A DNA stretch of 15,018 bases from Sporomusa sp. (GCA_029256645.1 JAQSXM010000032.1:1-15018), one strand, 5' to 3'; shown: positions 6,583-14,169, counted from the stretch's first letter. Numbers and translations: made by a program. Notes: generated by a model from the sequence alone, not told the origin.

Positions 6583-7386
6583 AGCGGCCTTGCCAAAATT
6601 TCTCTGCACAAACTGCCAGGGGGTCAGCATGCAAAACTCTTTGAACTCTTTAATAAAATGAGCTTGATCAAAATAGCCCAGCCCAAAGATGATATCGTCA
6701 ACCGGCTGGAAAGGCTGCTTATGGATGAGTTCGATTGCATTCTGGAACCTGACTACCCGGCAGAAGTATTTCGGGGAAACCCCCAGATAGCTCTTAAAGG
6801 TCCGGGTAATATGCTGTGGCGAATAGCCTGTTTCCAAAGCCATGTCTTTGATACTCAAGCCACCGAGTTGTTCATTAACCCGCTGCATCAGGTATTTGCC
6901 CCATTCCGGCATCTCCCGGCGTTTTTCCTGCATAGAAAACCGCCCGGATAAGAACATCTGCACCCGCTCATAAAAACCGGGCCGGCTGACTACCTGCTCC
7001 ACAAACTCCCCGCCCCGGTGCATAACATCAGCCAGCGAGACCTCCTGGTCAATAAAGCTTTCGCCAAGCTCACCGGTAAAAACACCTGCCTGCCCCGGGA
7101 AAAAACGGACGCCGAAATGTTCATAGCCCCCGGTAAAAACCAGCGGTCTGCCGGCTAACACACTGCCGATTACTTTCGCATAGGGCTTTGACGAATCGCA
7201 GCGAAATACAACGTCAACCACGCCATCCGGGACGGCAATCAGTTGATGGTGGGAGCTCGGCATTTGGAACTGATAAAACAGGGCAATCGAGTTACTAAAC
7301 TCTCCCTGCGGAATAAATTCCTGATAGTTGGCAGCGCGCATCACCAAGGGTTGATACAGTTTAAAAGAGTTCCGCATATTAATCAT
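6577..7386 (-). CDS. AraC-family transcriptional regulator
   Basis: A 269-residue regulator. Residues 1-150 form a sensor-like domain of the DUF6597 style (VPDGVVDVVF at 52-61; GYEHFGVRFFPGQAG at 87-101). The C-terminal AraC DNA-binding domain has two helix-turn-helix motifs: LSIKDMALETGYSPQHITRTF (177-197) and VDDIIFGLGYFDQAHFIKEF (229-248), followed by the usual TPWQF. The start at 7386 has GAGGGGG seven nucleotides upstream; a second ATG three codons later is less well placed. It is transcribed in the same direction as, and directly upstream of, the UroD/nitrogenase-like operon, and downstream of the importer operon, so it is a reasonable candidate regulator of either. Its stop codon lies inside the repeated leader element. 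The effector is unknown. Confidence 0.92.
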   Translation of the reverse strand: MINMRNSFKLYQPLVMRAANYQEFIPQGEFSNSIALFYQFQMPSSHHQLIAVPDGVVDVVFRCDSSKPYAKVIGSVLAGRPLVFTGGYEHFGVRFFPGQAGVFTGELGESFIDQEVSLADVMHRGGEFVEQVVSRPGFYERVQMFLSGRFSMQEKRREMPEWGKYLMQRVNEQLGGLSIKDMALETGYSPQHITRTFKSYLGVSPKYFCRVVRFQNAIELIHKQPFQPVDDIIFGLGYFDQAHFIKEFKEFCMLTPWQFVQRNFGKAAN

Positions 7387-7476
7387 GTCAATTCCCCCTC
7401 ATAGCGGATAGCGATATTACCTGAAGAGCAAAGCCTGTCCTGTTACCGCAGCCAGTAAACCCCGCTTTCAGCATAT

Positions 7477-7510
7477 AAAAAGGCTGCAACCCTAAGTAAG
7501 GGATGCAGCC
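7477..7510 (-). terminator. Terminator-like hairpin in the araC leader
   Basis: On the minus strand GGCTGCATCCCT pairs with AGGGTTGCAGCC (one mismatch) around a five-base loop, followed by TTTTTATATG. It lies about 95 bp upstream of the AraC-type start and downstream of the importer's own terminator. It is therefore either a back-up terminator for the importer operon or an attenuator in the araC leader. The rest of the 265-bp gap between the metQ and araC genes shows no gene. Confidence 0.65.
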
Positions 7511-7591
7511 TCCGCTTGTACGGTCAGCTCACTATGCTTATTTATAAATATAGCTATTTTACCACATCCGCTCGCAGCAGGCAATAGGAAT

Positions 7592-7621
7592 AAAAGCCTT
7601 CGCAAAGTCGCGAAGGCTTTT
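7592..7621. terminator. Bidirectional intrinsic terminator after the importer operon
   Basis: A perfect inverted repeat, AAAAGCCTTCGC and GCGAAGGCTTTT, around a six-base loop. It begins 31 bp past the metQ-like stop, and the A/T arms give a T run on both strands. It ends the metNIQ-like transcript. Confidence 0.88.
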
Positions 7622-7651
7622 AGTATGGATAACCACCGGCAACGGCCCTGC

Positions 7652-8497
7652 TTACCAGGCGGGGAGAAGTATCTCTCTGCCTTGATAAGCATCTTTAAAG
7701 GCCTGCTTCATTCTATCGGTTTGATATGCCTTCTTCAGTATTTTTGTCTTTTCAGAGTCCTTGTTCTTTTCCAGCACGGTAATGACATCCGGCGACTGAT
7801 GCTTTTTGCTCTCTTTCAGCAGGGCGTCCCGGTTAAAATCCAAGTCAAGCTCCGCCGCTACCGTAGCATAGAGAAAGCCTGCATCGGCGTCTTCTATGGC
7901 CCGGCTGAGCATGGTATAGTCAACCTCAGTAAATTTGAAATGATGCGAATTATCGACAATATCCTTGATGGTAACCTTAGCCGGTTCAACACCTGCTTTG
8001 AGCTTAATGAGCCCGGCATCAGCCAGCATAACCAGGGTACGGAAATTATTGCCGGGATCGACCGGTATGCTGATGGTTGCGCCGTCAGGCAGCTGATCAA
8101 TACTTTTGTATTTCTTGGAGAATAGGCCGGCACGATCGGTGAATACCTCAAAAGCCGGATACAGGTGCGTGTTGTGAACCTGATTGAATTCAGTAAGGAA
8201 AGCGATATGCTGGTGATAATTAGCAAACGCCTCGCCTCTTTCTACCGCCTCATTGATCTGTGTATTGTCGGCTACAAATTTATACTCAAGCTTGTAGCCG
8301 AGTTTTTGAACCTCTTCTGCCAGTATTTTGGTGGTATCCTCATACAGCTTATAGTTCTGGGCAACAAAGGTGATGGTCTTATCTGCCTCAGCAGCAGTAT
8401 TCTTAGTAGCAGTGTCCTTGCCGCACCCGCTGACAAGCAGTACAAAAACAAGCAGCACAGGCAGGAGCAATTTTCTAATTGACATATTTTTTTTCAT
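7652..8497 (-). CDS. metQ: MetQ/NlpA-family substrate-binding lipoprotein
   Basis: A 281-residue NLPA-family solute-binding lipoprotein. It has a lysine-rich N-terminus, a hydrophobic segment (LLLPVLLVFVLLVSGCG) and a lipobox with the lipidated cysteine at C25, so the mature protein should sit on the outer face of the cytoplasmic membrane. The body shows the family pattern: KLGYKLEYKFVADNTQINEA, GEAFANYHQHIAFL, ATISIPVDPGNNFRTLVMLA, then AGFLYATVAA. The start at 8497 has AGGGGG upstream. It follows the permease gene by 24 bp and is the last gene of the importer operon, followed by a strong terminator. The family typically binds methionine or other small amino-acid-like ligands. Here the ligand is uncertain, because the partner ATPase lacks the methionine-sensing domain and the operon shares a leader element with the methyltransferase/nitrogenase-like operon. 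Confidence 0.92.
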   Translation of the reverse strand: MKKNMSIRKLLLPVLLVFVLLVSGCGKDTATKNTAAEADKTITFVAQNYKLYEDTTKILAEEVQKLGYKLEYKFVADNTQINEAVERGEAFANYHQHIAFLTEFNQVHNTHLYPAFEVFTDRAGLFSKKYKSIDQLPDGATISIPVDPGNNFRTLVMLADAGLIKLKAGVEPAKVTIKDIVDNSHHFKFTEVDYTMLSRAIEDADAGFLYATVAAELDLDFNRDALLKESKKHQSPDVITVLEKNKDSEKTKILKKAYQTDRMKQAFKDAYQGREILLPAW

Positions 8498-8521
8498 GGC
8501 TGAAACCCCCTGGTATTTTAT

Positions 8522-9187
8522 TTAGTTTCTTTTATCAAGCCGGCGGACAACAAAGCTGCCCACGGTCTGTATCACCTGTACGAGCATGATGATTAGCAAT
8601 ACGGTAAAAATCATCACATCGGTCTGATACCGGTAATAGCCATAGCGAATGGCAAAATCACCGATACCGCCGCCGCCGATCAAACCGGCAACTGTTGAAT
8701 AGGAAAGAAAGCTGATGCTGATAATGGTGGCCGCATTGGCAATACCGGACCGGGCTTCACAGTACAGCACCTTCCAGATAATATTCCAGGTATTGGCCCC
8801 CATCGATTCGGCGGCTTCAATAACCCCGCGCTTAACCTCCAGCAGCACCTGTTCGACAAGACGGGCGAACTCCGGAATCGCACTGATCGATAACGGAATA
8901 ATAACTGCCGTGGTTCCCAGTGCAGTTCCGACCAGTAAACGCGTCAGCGGAATAATGGCAATCATGAGAATGAGGAAAGGAAAAGAGCGGACAATATTAA
9001 CGGCTGTATCCAGCACCCGGTACAAGCCTGGCGCTTTGAGAATAGAGCCAGGGCGGGTAAGGTACAGCACCGTCCCTAACGGCGTTCCGCATAGAAAAGC
9101 AATGGCCAGCGTAAAAAACATCATGTAAAATGTTTCGCCAAGCGCTTTTGCTATTTCCGGCAGCAGGGCAATAATATTATGAAACAT
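8522..9187 (-). CDS. metI: MetI-family ABC transporter permease
   Basis: A 221-residue integral membrane permease, normal for MetI, with about five hydrophobic segments (for example residues 20-42, 65-90, 150-170 and 190-213). The coupling-helix EAA motif, EAAESMGANTWNIIWKVL, lies near 124-141 and contacts the ATPase. GLIGGGGIGDFAIRYGYYR follows it, as is usual in MetI. The start at 9187 overlaps the end of the ATPase gene by 11 bp and has an AGGAG ribosome-binding site. With the ATPase upstream and the lipoprotein downstream it forms a complete methionine-uptake-type importer. Confidence 0.93.
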   Translation of the reverse strand: MFHNIIALLPEIAKALGETFYMMFFTLAIAFLCGTPLGTVLYLTRPGSILKAPGLYRVLDTAVNIVRSFPFLILMIAIIPLTRLLVGTALGTTAVIIPLSISAIPEFARLVEQVLLEVKRGVIEAAESMGANTWNIIWKVLYCEARSGIANAATIISISFLSYSTVAGLIGGGGIGDFAIRYGYYRYQTDVMIFTVLLIIMLVQVIQTVGSFVVRRLDKRN

Positions 9188-9950
9188 TGGCGGCTGCTCC
9201 TAGTTGTGTATACGCACTATCCCGCTCAAATAAGAACTGGGCAATTTTCGAGCGGGGCGTTATCTGCTTCCCGGACAGGTCAATCGTTTCCACCAGTTGC
9301 CCAGCTTCCATGACAGATACCCTGTTGCAAATGGAACGGACAACGGCCATTTCATGGGTAACAATGACAATGGTTATGCCCATTTCGGCGTTAAGGCGTT
9401 TTAGAAAACATAAAATGCCATTAGTTGTTTGCGGGTCCAGGGCCGAAGTCGGTTCATCGCACAATAATAATTTGGGCCGTGCTGCAATTGTCCGTGCTAT
9501 GGCCACCCGCTGCTTTTGACCGCCGCTCAGTTTTGCGGGATAAGCCTGCGCCTTATCCGCCAGTCCGACAATATCCAGGCTTTTATGGATACGCTCCTTT
9601 TGCTCCTGTTTGGCAATACCTGCTATCTCCAGCGGAAACGATACATTCTCATAAACAGTCCTGTTGCCAATCAAATTGAAGTCCTGAAAAATCATGCCCA
9701 TCCCCAGCCGCCGCTGTAGCAGCTGCTTTTTTGCCAGGGTCATCAAATCTTCGCCACTGATGAACACACTCCCGCTATCCGGTCGCTCCAGCAGATTAAT
9801 ACACCGCAGCAACGTGGATTTCCCCGCACCGCTGAACCCGATAATCCCGTAAATCTCACCCTCCTTCACTTCCAGCGAGACCGAGTCGATTACCTGAAAC
9901 GGACCATTTGAAGTTTGATAGGTTTTATTGATATTCTCTAGTCGAATCAT
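9177..9950 (-). CDS. metN: MetN-type ABC transporter ATPase lacking the NIL domain
   Basis: A 257-residue ABC ATPase with all motifs: Walker A GFSGAGKST (38-46), Q-loop at Q89, signature LSGGQ (141-145), Walker B LLLCDEP (161-167) and H-loop H199. It ends soon after the ATPase core, whereas methionine-type MetN is usually near 340 residues with a C-terminal NIL (ACT-like) domain that mediates trans-inhibition by substrate. That domain is absent here. The start at 9950 has GGGGAGA upstream; an in-frame ATG at 9995 would add 15 residues with no ribosome-binding site. It is the first gene of the operon and follows leader copy B. The family pairing with MetI/MetQ is firm; methionine as substrate is only the default guess. 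Confidence 0.92.
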   Translation of the reverse strand: MIRLENINKTYQTSNGPFQVIDSVSLEVKEGEIYGIIGFSGAGKSTLLRCINLLERPDSGSVFISGEDLMTLAKKQLLQRRLGMGMIFQDFNLIGNRTVYENVSFPLEIAGIAKQEQKERIHKSLDIVGLADKAQAYPAKLSGGQKQRVAIARTIAARPKLLLCDEPTSALDPQTTNGILCFLKRLNAEMGITIVIVTHEMAVVRSICNRVSVMEAGQLVETIDLSGKQITPRSKIAQFLFERDSAYTQLGAAANVS

Positions 9951-10035
9951 TGTCTCATCTCCCCAAACACCCCGGATTGCAGTAATTACCGGCAAACACC
10001 AAAACTCATATTCCTCGCCCTCCAGCCATCATAAA

Positions 10036-10096
10036 ACAGAAAAACGAAGGTTGAGAAAATCCGGCTCATGCTGCCGGTTTTTTCAGCCTTCGTTTT
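10036..10096 (-). terminator. Intrinsic terminator hairpin at the end of leader copy B
   Basis: On the minus strand AAAACGAAGGCTGAAAA pairs with TTTTCTCAACCTTCGTTTT, with an inner CCGGC/GCCGG stem and the tail TTTTTCTGTTTTA. The inner stem differs from copy A's (CGGCG/CGCCG) yet stays fully paired. It could end the MFS transcript or attenuate the importer operon. Confidence 0.82.
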
Positions 10097-10207
10097 ATTT
10101 ACGATCAGCCCAAAATAGTTTACTTTGTGATTTGGTTTGCTATGTCCTATTTGTAACTTGATATTACTGCATCTAAGCCGAAATTAATTGTAAAAAACGA
10201 ACTAATT
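10038..10207 (-). repeat. Repeated leader element, copy B
   Basis: The second copy of the element described at 6411-6582, in the same orientation and in front of the metNIQ-like operon. It keeps the hairpin (10041-10096), the 36-bp block (10079-10114), ATATTACTGCAT (10161-10172) and the 22-bp block (10186-10207). The region between the blocks differs strongly from copy A. AGTTAC and GTAAACT at the positions of copy A's inner helix can still pair with one bulged base. Confidence 0.8.
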
Positions 10208-10267
10208 TTAAAGTTTTAAAGATTGCTTTACCCATTGGCTGGCAGAATCTCTTTTCGCACTCTCTTG

Positions 10268-11434
10268 CTAGCCCTTCACAATAGAAGACCCTGAAAACTG
10301 CCTGAATGCCAGCTTACAATAAATCGTATACACCAGCAAACTTACTGTTGTTGTCGCCAACATGCCTTGCGCACCGCCCGCCTCATACACCCACCCCAGG
10401 CAAGCGGGTCCGATGCCATTACCGAGAAATAAAAAAAATGCAAACAGTGACATGCAGGTTGACCTTGCTTCAGGCAAAAGCTCTGTTGCGTAGGTCTGCA
10501 GGGTGGTATGAAGAACAATGAACCCCAGCCCTAGCAACAAAAAGCCGGCCAATAATGCAACCCAGTGAGGTATCAGCCATATAAGGCCAAACGCACAGGT
10601 AAGCAGTGAGGCACCTATTAACGGCATCCTGTGCTGGCCAACTTGACTGATAATCGAACTTATAAAATGGCTGCCAATAAAAGCAGCGATACTAAAACCA
10701 GCTGTCAGTAAGCCAACAGAAAAATAATCCAGTCCCAGAACCTTATTCCCGTAAACACCCAGATAGGTAAAGCCGCCAAATAAAATTACGCCTTCTAAGC
10801 CTACTGCTAAATAAACCGTCCGTGAGCGACGGCTGGAAAAGATTCGTTTATGTCGTTCTTTTAACGGGATTTGTTCCTTAGGGGCTATATGTACCATCCG
10901 TGACTTCTGCCTGAGAAATGCAAGTCCAACTAGTATTCCAGCAAGGCCAATTGATAAAAATATAAACTTCCAGCTAAAAAAATGAGCAAGCATGGAGCCA
11001 ATCACAATACCCAGTGCCTGGCCGGACATAGACAGCGACATAAAGAAAGAAATTGCTTTAGGACGCTCCTCAAAGGTAAAACTATCGCCTATTTGTGCGA
11101 GCGAAACCGGAATAATGCCAGCGGCAAAAGTTCCGCTAATTATTCGGAATACCAAAAGAGAAGTAAAACTATCAGCATAGCTGCACGCAAGCTCTGCAAA
11201 GGAGAATAAAAAAAGGGCAACTGAGATGGTCTGTAATTTGCCGAATTTGTCTGCAATAGGTCCATATACTAGCTGCAATAACCCATACGGAATGGTAAAA
11301 GCCGAAACTAGTAAACCTACCGCTGCTTCCCTGATCATTAAATCGTCTGCAATAGCTGGTAATACCGGAGCAATTGCTCTGCTATCGGCATTTACCAAAA
11401 AACCGCTAATGCCAAGTACCCATAATAACTTCAT
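10268..11434 (-). CDS. Major facilitator superfamily transporter (DHA1-like efflux type)
   Basis: A 388-residue, mostly hydrophobic protein, the size of a 12-helix MFS carrier. Helix 1 carries NADSRAIAPVLPAIADDL (15-32). The loop between helices 2 and 3 has the family motif GPIADKFGK (58-66), a variant of GxLaDrxGrk. R97-I-I-S-G-T-F-A-A-G fits helix 4 of drug:proton antiporters, and a basic central loop (KERHKRIFSSRRSR) separates the two halves. It probably exports a small compound by proton exchange; the substrate cannot be read from sequence. The start at 11434 has GGAGGG five nucleotides upstream. It is monocistronic by context, with a terminator-like hairpin upstream (11535-11569) and leader copy B downstream. 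Confidence 0.9.
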   Translation of the reverse strand: MKLLWVLGISGFLVNADSRAIAPVLPAIADDLMIREAAVGLLVSAFTIPYGLLQLVYGPIADKFGKLQTISVALFLFSFAELACSYADSFTSLLVFRIISGTFAAGIIPVSLAQIGDSFTFEERPKAISFFMSLSMSGQALGIVIGSMLAHFFSWKFIFLSIGLAGILVGLAFLRQKSRMVHIAPKEQIPLKERHKRIFSSRRSRTVYLAVGLEGVILFGGFTYLGVYGNKVLGLDYFSVGLLTAGFSIAAFIGSHFISSIISQVGQHRMPLIGASLLTCAFGLIWLIPHWVALLAGFLLLGLGFIVLHTTLQTYATELLPEARSTCMSLFAFFLFLGNGIGPACLGWVYEAGGAQGMLATTTVSLLVYTIYCKLAFRQFSGSSIVKG

Positions 11435-11534
11435 AGTAACCCTCCATGGTGAGCGACAACAGGCTGAAAAATACCAGCTATATAATCTACCTGCCTTTGC
11501 TTGGTTCTAAGATAAAACCATCCCTGCTTACACA

Positions 11535-11569
11535 AAGACCTGCCGGCTTAGCATAATTCGGCAGGTCTT
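11535..11569. terminator. Terminator-like hairpin between the small membrane gene and the MFS gene
   Basis: A perfect 11-bp inverted repeat, AAGACCTGCCG and CGGCAGGTCTT, with a 13-base loop. It lies 31 bp beyond the stop of the 73-residue membrane protein gene. The T run is short on both strands, so termination is likely but may be weak. Confidence 0.65.
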
Positions 11570-11599
11570 CGTTGCGCTTGGTGTGTCCGGAAACCTTTA

Positions 11600-11821
11600 T
11601 CAGGCATTTTTCCAAACCAGATAATAGATATTAACACCAACAACAAACAGGTTGGCTAAGACCACTGGCACCGCTTGAATTGCAATACCATAAATGACAA
11701 AGAGAATAGCACCTACCAGATTGATAAACCGCAGTTTTTTGATAGACTTCATTACAAACGAAACTGCCACCATACCAGATGCCAGGTATCCCAGCCATTC
11801 TACAACATTGATAGTTTCCAT
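11600..11821 (-). CDS. Small three-helix membrane protein (YgjV/SemiSWEET-like)
   Basis: A 73-residue protein that is almost entirely membrane-embedded. Helices are about 7-25 (VEWLGYLASGMVAVSFVMK), 32-48 (FINLVGAILFVIYGIAI) and 52-70 (PVVLANLFVVGVNIYYLVW), with a basic turn, KSIKKLR, between the first two. The one-repeat, three-helix layout and the GYLASGMVAVSFVMKSIKKLR style match short YgjV-like proteins related to the SemiSWEET/PQ-loop fold. No clear PQ motif is present. The start at 11821 has AGGAT seven nucleotides upstream, a modest ribosome-binding site. It is divergent from the ion-transporter gene. The function is unknown; sugar transport should not be assumed. Confidence 0.78.
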   Translation of the reverse strand: METINVVEWLGYLASGMVAVSFVMKSIKKLRFINLVGAILFVIYGIAIQAVPVVLANLFVVGVNIYYLVWKNA

Positions 11822-11973
11822 CGATAAATCCTACCCGTTCTTCTTATTATTTGACAACATAAACCACGCTACGGTTAGTATACCATTTTTTATGTTCCGG
11901 GACAATTCACCGGTCCTGCGCCCATTAAATCCGTTCCTTTTGCTAGCATAATTAGCTAATGGTATCGTGATCA

Positions 11974-11982
11974 TGTTATACT
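11974..11982 (+). promoter_or_regulatory. Candidate extended -10 promoter of the ion-transporter gene
   Basis: TGTTATACT is a good extended -10 match, 37 bp before the TTG start of the plus-strand transporter gene. No convincing -35 hexamer is present at the usual spacing, consistent with an extended -10 type promoter. The call is by eye only. Confidence 0.4.
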
Positions 11983-12019
11983 TATGAGTAATTTTTAAAA
12001 CTGAAGGTGGTATCTTATC

Positions 12020-13234
12020 TTGGAATACCGGATAGAAATGCTATGGTCTGCATTAATTTTACTGGCCGTACTTGTCATATTTACCCTTGGTAAAAGCCCA
12101 ATATTCCGGGTAGACCGTGCCGGTGCTGCAATTATTGGTGCGGTAGCTACAGTAGGCACAGGGGTATTATCCTTTCCGGAAGCAATCTTAGCTGTTGATT
12201 TTAGAACAGTCATCATCTTATTTTCCATGATGATTGTCGTTGCTAACCTAAAATTAGCAGGCTTTTTTGAACTGATGGGAAATGCGGTTTGCCAGCACGT
12301 CAACAGCAAAAAACAGTTGCTTTTTGCAATTATCATGGTTAGCGGCATTATGTCGGCATTAGCAATAAACGACATCGTCTGTCTGCTCTTTACGCCGGTA
12401 GTGCTATTTATCTGTAAGAAAACCCAGTGCAATCCCCTGCCGCATCTATTAGGGGTAGCAATGGCATCCAATATCGGCAGTGCCGCGACACTACTCGGCA
12501 ATCCGCAGAATATCCTGGTAGGAAGTTTATCTACCTTATCGTTTTTCGCATATTTTATAGCTGCCAGCCCGGTAGCACTAATCGGTTTGCTTGCTACTTA
12601 CGCTGCGATAACATATTATTACCGGGAAGAACTAAAAGGCAGTTATTTCCCAGTTCCTGTCCATAACACCACTGTTCACAGGTATCTGCTAATTAAAACC
12701 TTTATTATATTATTTTCCGTATTATTTGCTTATATGAGTGGCTACGATCTGGCTCTATCGGCCAGTCTGGGCGGAGCCTTATTACTCATCACCAGACGTG
12801 TAAAACCAAATAAAGTATATACCAGCGTTGACTTCAATCTGTTAATTATTTTTATTGGTCTCTTTATTGTTGTAGCCGGTATCGAACATAGCGGGCTAAT
12901 GAATATGCTTCTTAACCATTTGTTTGTTGGCGAAATTAATAATATGGGGCTTTTCGCAACACTGACTCTCATCGTTTCAAACATCGTCAGCAATGTTCCT
13001 GCCGTTTTATTATTAAAATTCCTGATACCGTCAGCAAACGCAGACTATTGGTGGAAAGCGTTAGCTTTATTCTCCACATTAGCCGGCAATCTTACGATTA
13101 CCGGCTCTATTGCCAATCTGATTGTGGTGGAGATTGCTAAAGGTGAGCAAGTCCAGATAACAGCCCGAGATTATTTCAAGGTTGGTTTCCCGCTCACCCT
13201 GCTCACAACAGCTATTGGGGTACTATGGTTGTAA
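12020..13234 (+). CDS. SLC13/ArsB-type (ion transporter superfamily) membrane transporter
   Basis: A 404-residue polytopic protein with about 10-12 hydrophobic segments. It has the two re-entrant-loop signatures of the ion transporter (IT) superfamily. The first half has AINDIVCLLFTPVVLF (115-130) and NIGSAATLLGNPQN (151-164). The second half has SNIVSNVPAVLLL (320-332) and LAGNLTITGSIANLIVVE (354-371). This inverted-repeat pattern is shared by ArsB, YbiR-like, NhaD and SLC13 carboxylate transporters; the substrate is an anion or a Na+/H+-coupled solute and is not resolved here. The start is a TTG at 12020, with AAGGTGG nine nucleotides upstream; the first ATG, at 12038, has no ribosome-binding site. 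It is divergent from the small membrane protein and probably monocistronic. No clear terminator follows it. Confidence 0.88.
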   Translation: MEYRIEMLWSALILLAVLVIFTLGKSPIFRVDRAGAAIIGAVATVGTGVLSFPEAILAVDFRTVIILFSMMIVVANLKLAGFFELMGNAVCQHVNSKKQLLFAIIMVSGIMSALAINDIVCLLFTPVVLFICKKTQCNPLPHLLGVAMASNIGSAATLLGNPQNILVGSLSTLSFFAYFIAASPVALIGLLATYAAITYYYREELKGSYFPVPVHNTTVHRYLLIKTFIILFSVLFAYMSGYDLALSASLGGALLLITRRVKPNKVYTSVDFNLLIIFIGLFIVVAGIEHSGLMNMLLNHLFVGEINNMGLFATLTLIVSNIVSNVPAVLLLKFLIPSANADYWWKALALFSTLAGNLTITGSIANLIVVEIAKGEQVQITARDYFKVGFPLTLLTTAIGVLWL

Positions 13235-13295
13235 GTATCTTTTAAAAGGCGGCTAAATCCAGATCTACTGCATTTCTCCATGCTTCCGGTACGAG

Positions 13296-13325
13296 AACAT
13301 ATTATGCTTAAACGCATAATATGTT
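13296..13325. promoter_or_regulatory. Perfect 12-bp inverted repeat, likely operator, before the hydrolase gene
   Basis: AACATATTATGC, a TTAAAC spacer, then GCATAATATGTT: a perfect dyad ending 31 bp before the GTG start. It is AT-rich with no T tail, so it is a better operator than terminator. TATTAT in the left arm and CATAAT in the right arm could serve as -10 boxes, so a bound protein would block transcription. The regulator is not identifiable here. Confidence 0.6.
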
Positions 13326-13356
13326 ACTAAAGACATTGACGAATGGAGGAATCTCT

Positions 13357-14169
13357 GTGGGATATTATATTAAAGTTGAACCAGATGTAAAGATTTATGT
13401 CGAAGATCTTAATCCTGAGGGTGAGAAAACAATCTTATTTCTGCATGGTTGGCCTTTAAGCCATAATGCGTACGAATATCAGTTTGATCAGCTGCCCAAA
13501 ATGGGTTATCGGTGCATCGGAATAGATACCAGAGGCTTTGGCAATTCTGATAGACCCTGGCATGGTTATGACTATGACCGGTTGTCCGATGATGTTAGAG
13601 CAGTGGTTGAAGCACTCAACATAAAAAATTTTACGCTCGGTGGCCATTCCATGGGGGGAGCAATCGCCATTCGCTATATGACTCGCCACAATGGGTGCGG
13701 GGTAGCAAAGCTTGCCCTCTTTGGTGCTGCTGCTCCCAGTGTCACCAGGCGCCCTGATTTCCCCTATGGATTGCCGAAGGAAGATGTAACACAGTTTATT
13801 CAACAAACCTATAATGACCGGCCTAAGATGCTGCAGGGGGTCGGCGACATATTTTTCTTTCAGTATCTAACAGGGCCTTTCGCCGATTGGTTTCTCCAAT
13901 TAGGACTACAGGCAGCAGGTTGGTCCACAGCAATGTGTGCTGCCACATTTAGAGATGAAAGCTTGTTTGCTGATCTGGGGAAAATACGGGTACCCACATT
14001 AATTCTCCACGGCATCCATGACAAAGTCTGTCTGTTTCCCTTGGGTATAGCCCAAAAAGAGGGAATTAGAAATTCCAGGCTTGTGCCGTTTAAATACAGC
14101 GGTCACGGACTGTTCTATGATGAGCGTGATAAATTCAATATGGAATTGACTCAATTTATTGAAGAATGA
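13357..14169 (+). CDS. Alpha/beta hydrolase (cofactor-free haloperoxidase/esterase-like)
   Basis: A 270-residue alpha/beta-hydrolase-fold enzyme. The oxyanion-hole motif HGWPLS is at 30-35, the nucleophile S98 lies in GGHSMGG, the acid is probably D222 (LHGIHDKV), and the catalytic base is H250 (YSGHGLF). DTRGFGNSDRPWHGYDYDRLSDDV (57-80) is the family signature seen in cofactor-free haloperoxidases and related esterases. The substrate is unknown. The GTG at 13357 is chosen as start because GGAGGA lies six nucleotides upstream; the in-frame ATG at 13321 would fall inside the inverted repeat and lacks a ribosome-binding site. No signal peptide is present, so it should be cytoplasmic. It is followed by a hairpin terminator shared with the convergent gene. 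Confidence 0.92.
   Translation: MGYYIKVEPDVKIYVEDLNPEGEKTILFLHGWPLSHNAYEYQFDQLPKMGYRCIGIDTRGFGNSDRPWHGYDYDRLSDDVRAVVEALNIKNFTLGGHSMGGAIAIRYMTRHNGCGVAKLALFGAAAPSVTRRPDFPYGLPKEDVTQFIQQTYNDRPKMLQGVGDIFFFQYLTGPFADWFLQLGLQAAGWSTAMCAATFRDESLFADLGKIRVPTLILHGIHDKVCLFPLGIAQKEGIRNSRLVPFKYSGHGLFYDERDKFNMELTQFIEE

Larger units (their letters stand above)
9951..10267 (-). promoter_or_regulatory. Leader region of the metNIQ-like operon (no gene)
   Basis: These 317 bp hold no credible gene. They contain leader copy B with its terminator hairpin, then about 85 bp to the metN-like start. TGCAGTAAT at 9978-9986 is the exact complement, on the same strand, of ATTACTGCA at 10163-10171 inside copy B, so the two could pair in the transcript. 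The S-box (SAM-I riboswitch) consensus that often precedes methionine transport genes in Firmicutes was not recognised. The remaining 60 bp next to the MFS stop show nothing clear. Confidence 0.55.

Noticed and set aside
10038..10207. MITE or insertion-sequence remnant as the origin of the two repeats
   Set aside because: I saw no matching terminal inverted repeats, target-site duplications or transposase. The paired changes in the stem favour a functional RNA, although a mobile origin is not fully excluded.
9951..10267. SAM-I (S-box) riboswitch before the metNIQ-like operon
   Set aside because: The conserved S-box segments are absent, although a terminator is present.
10207..10267. Remnant of a second AraC-type gene end next to leader copy B
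   Set aside because: The short in-frame peptide before copy B has only a vague resemblance to the AraC C-terminus, which is too little to call a pseudogene.
13321..13356. Upstream ATG start for the alpha/beta hydrolase
   Set aside because: It lies inside the inverted repeat without a ribosome-binding site; the GTG at 13357 has a strong GGAGGA.
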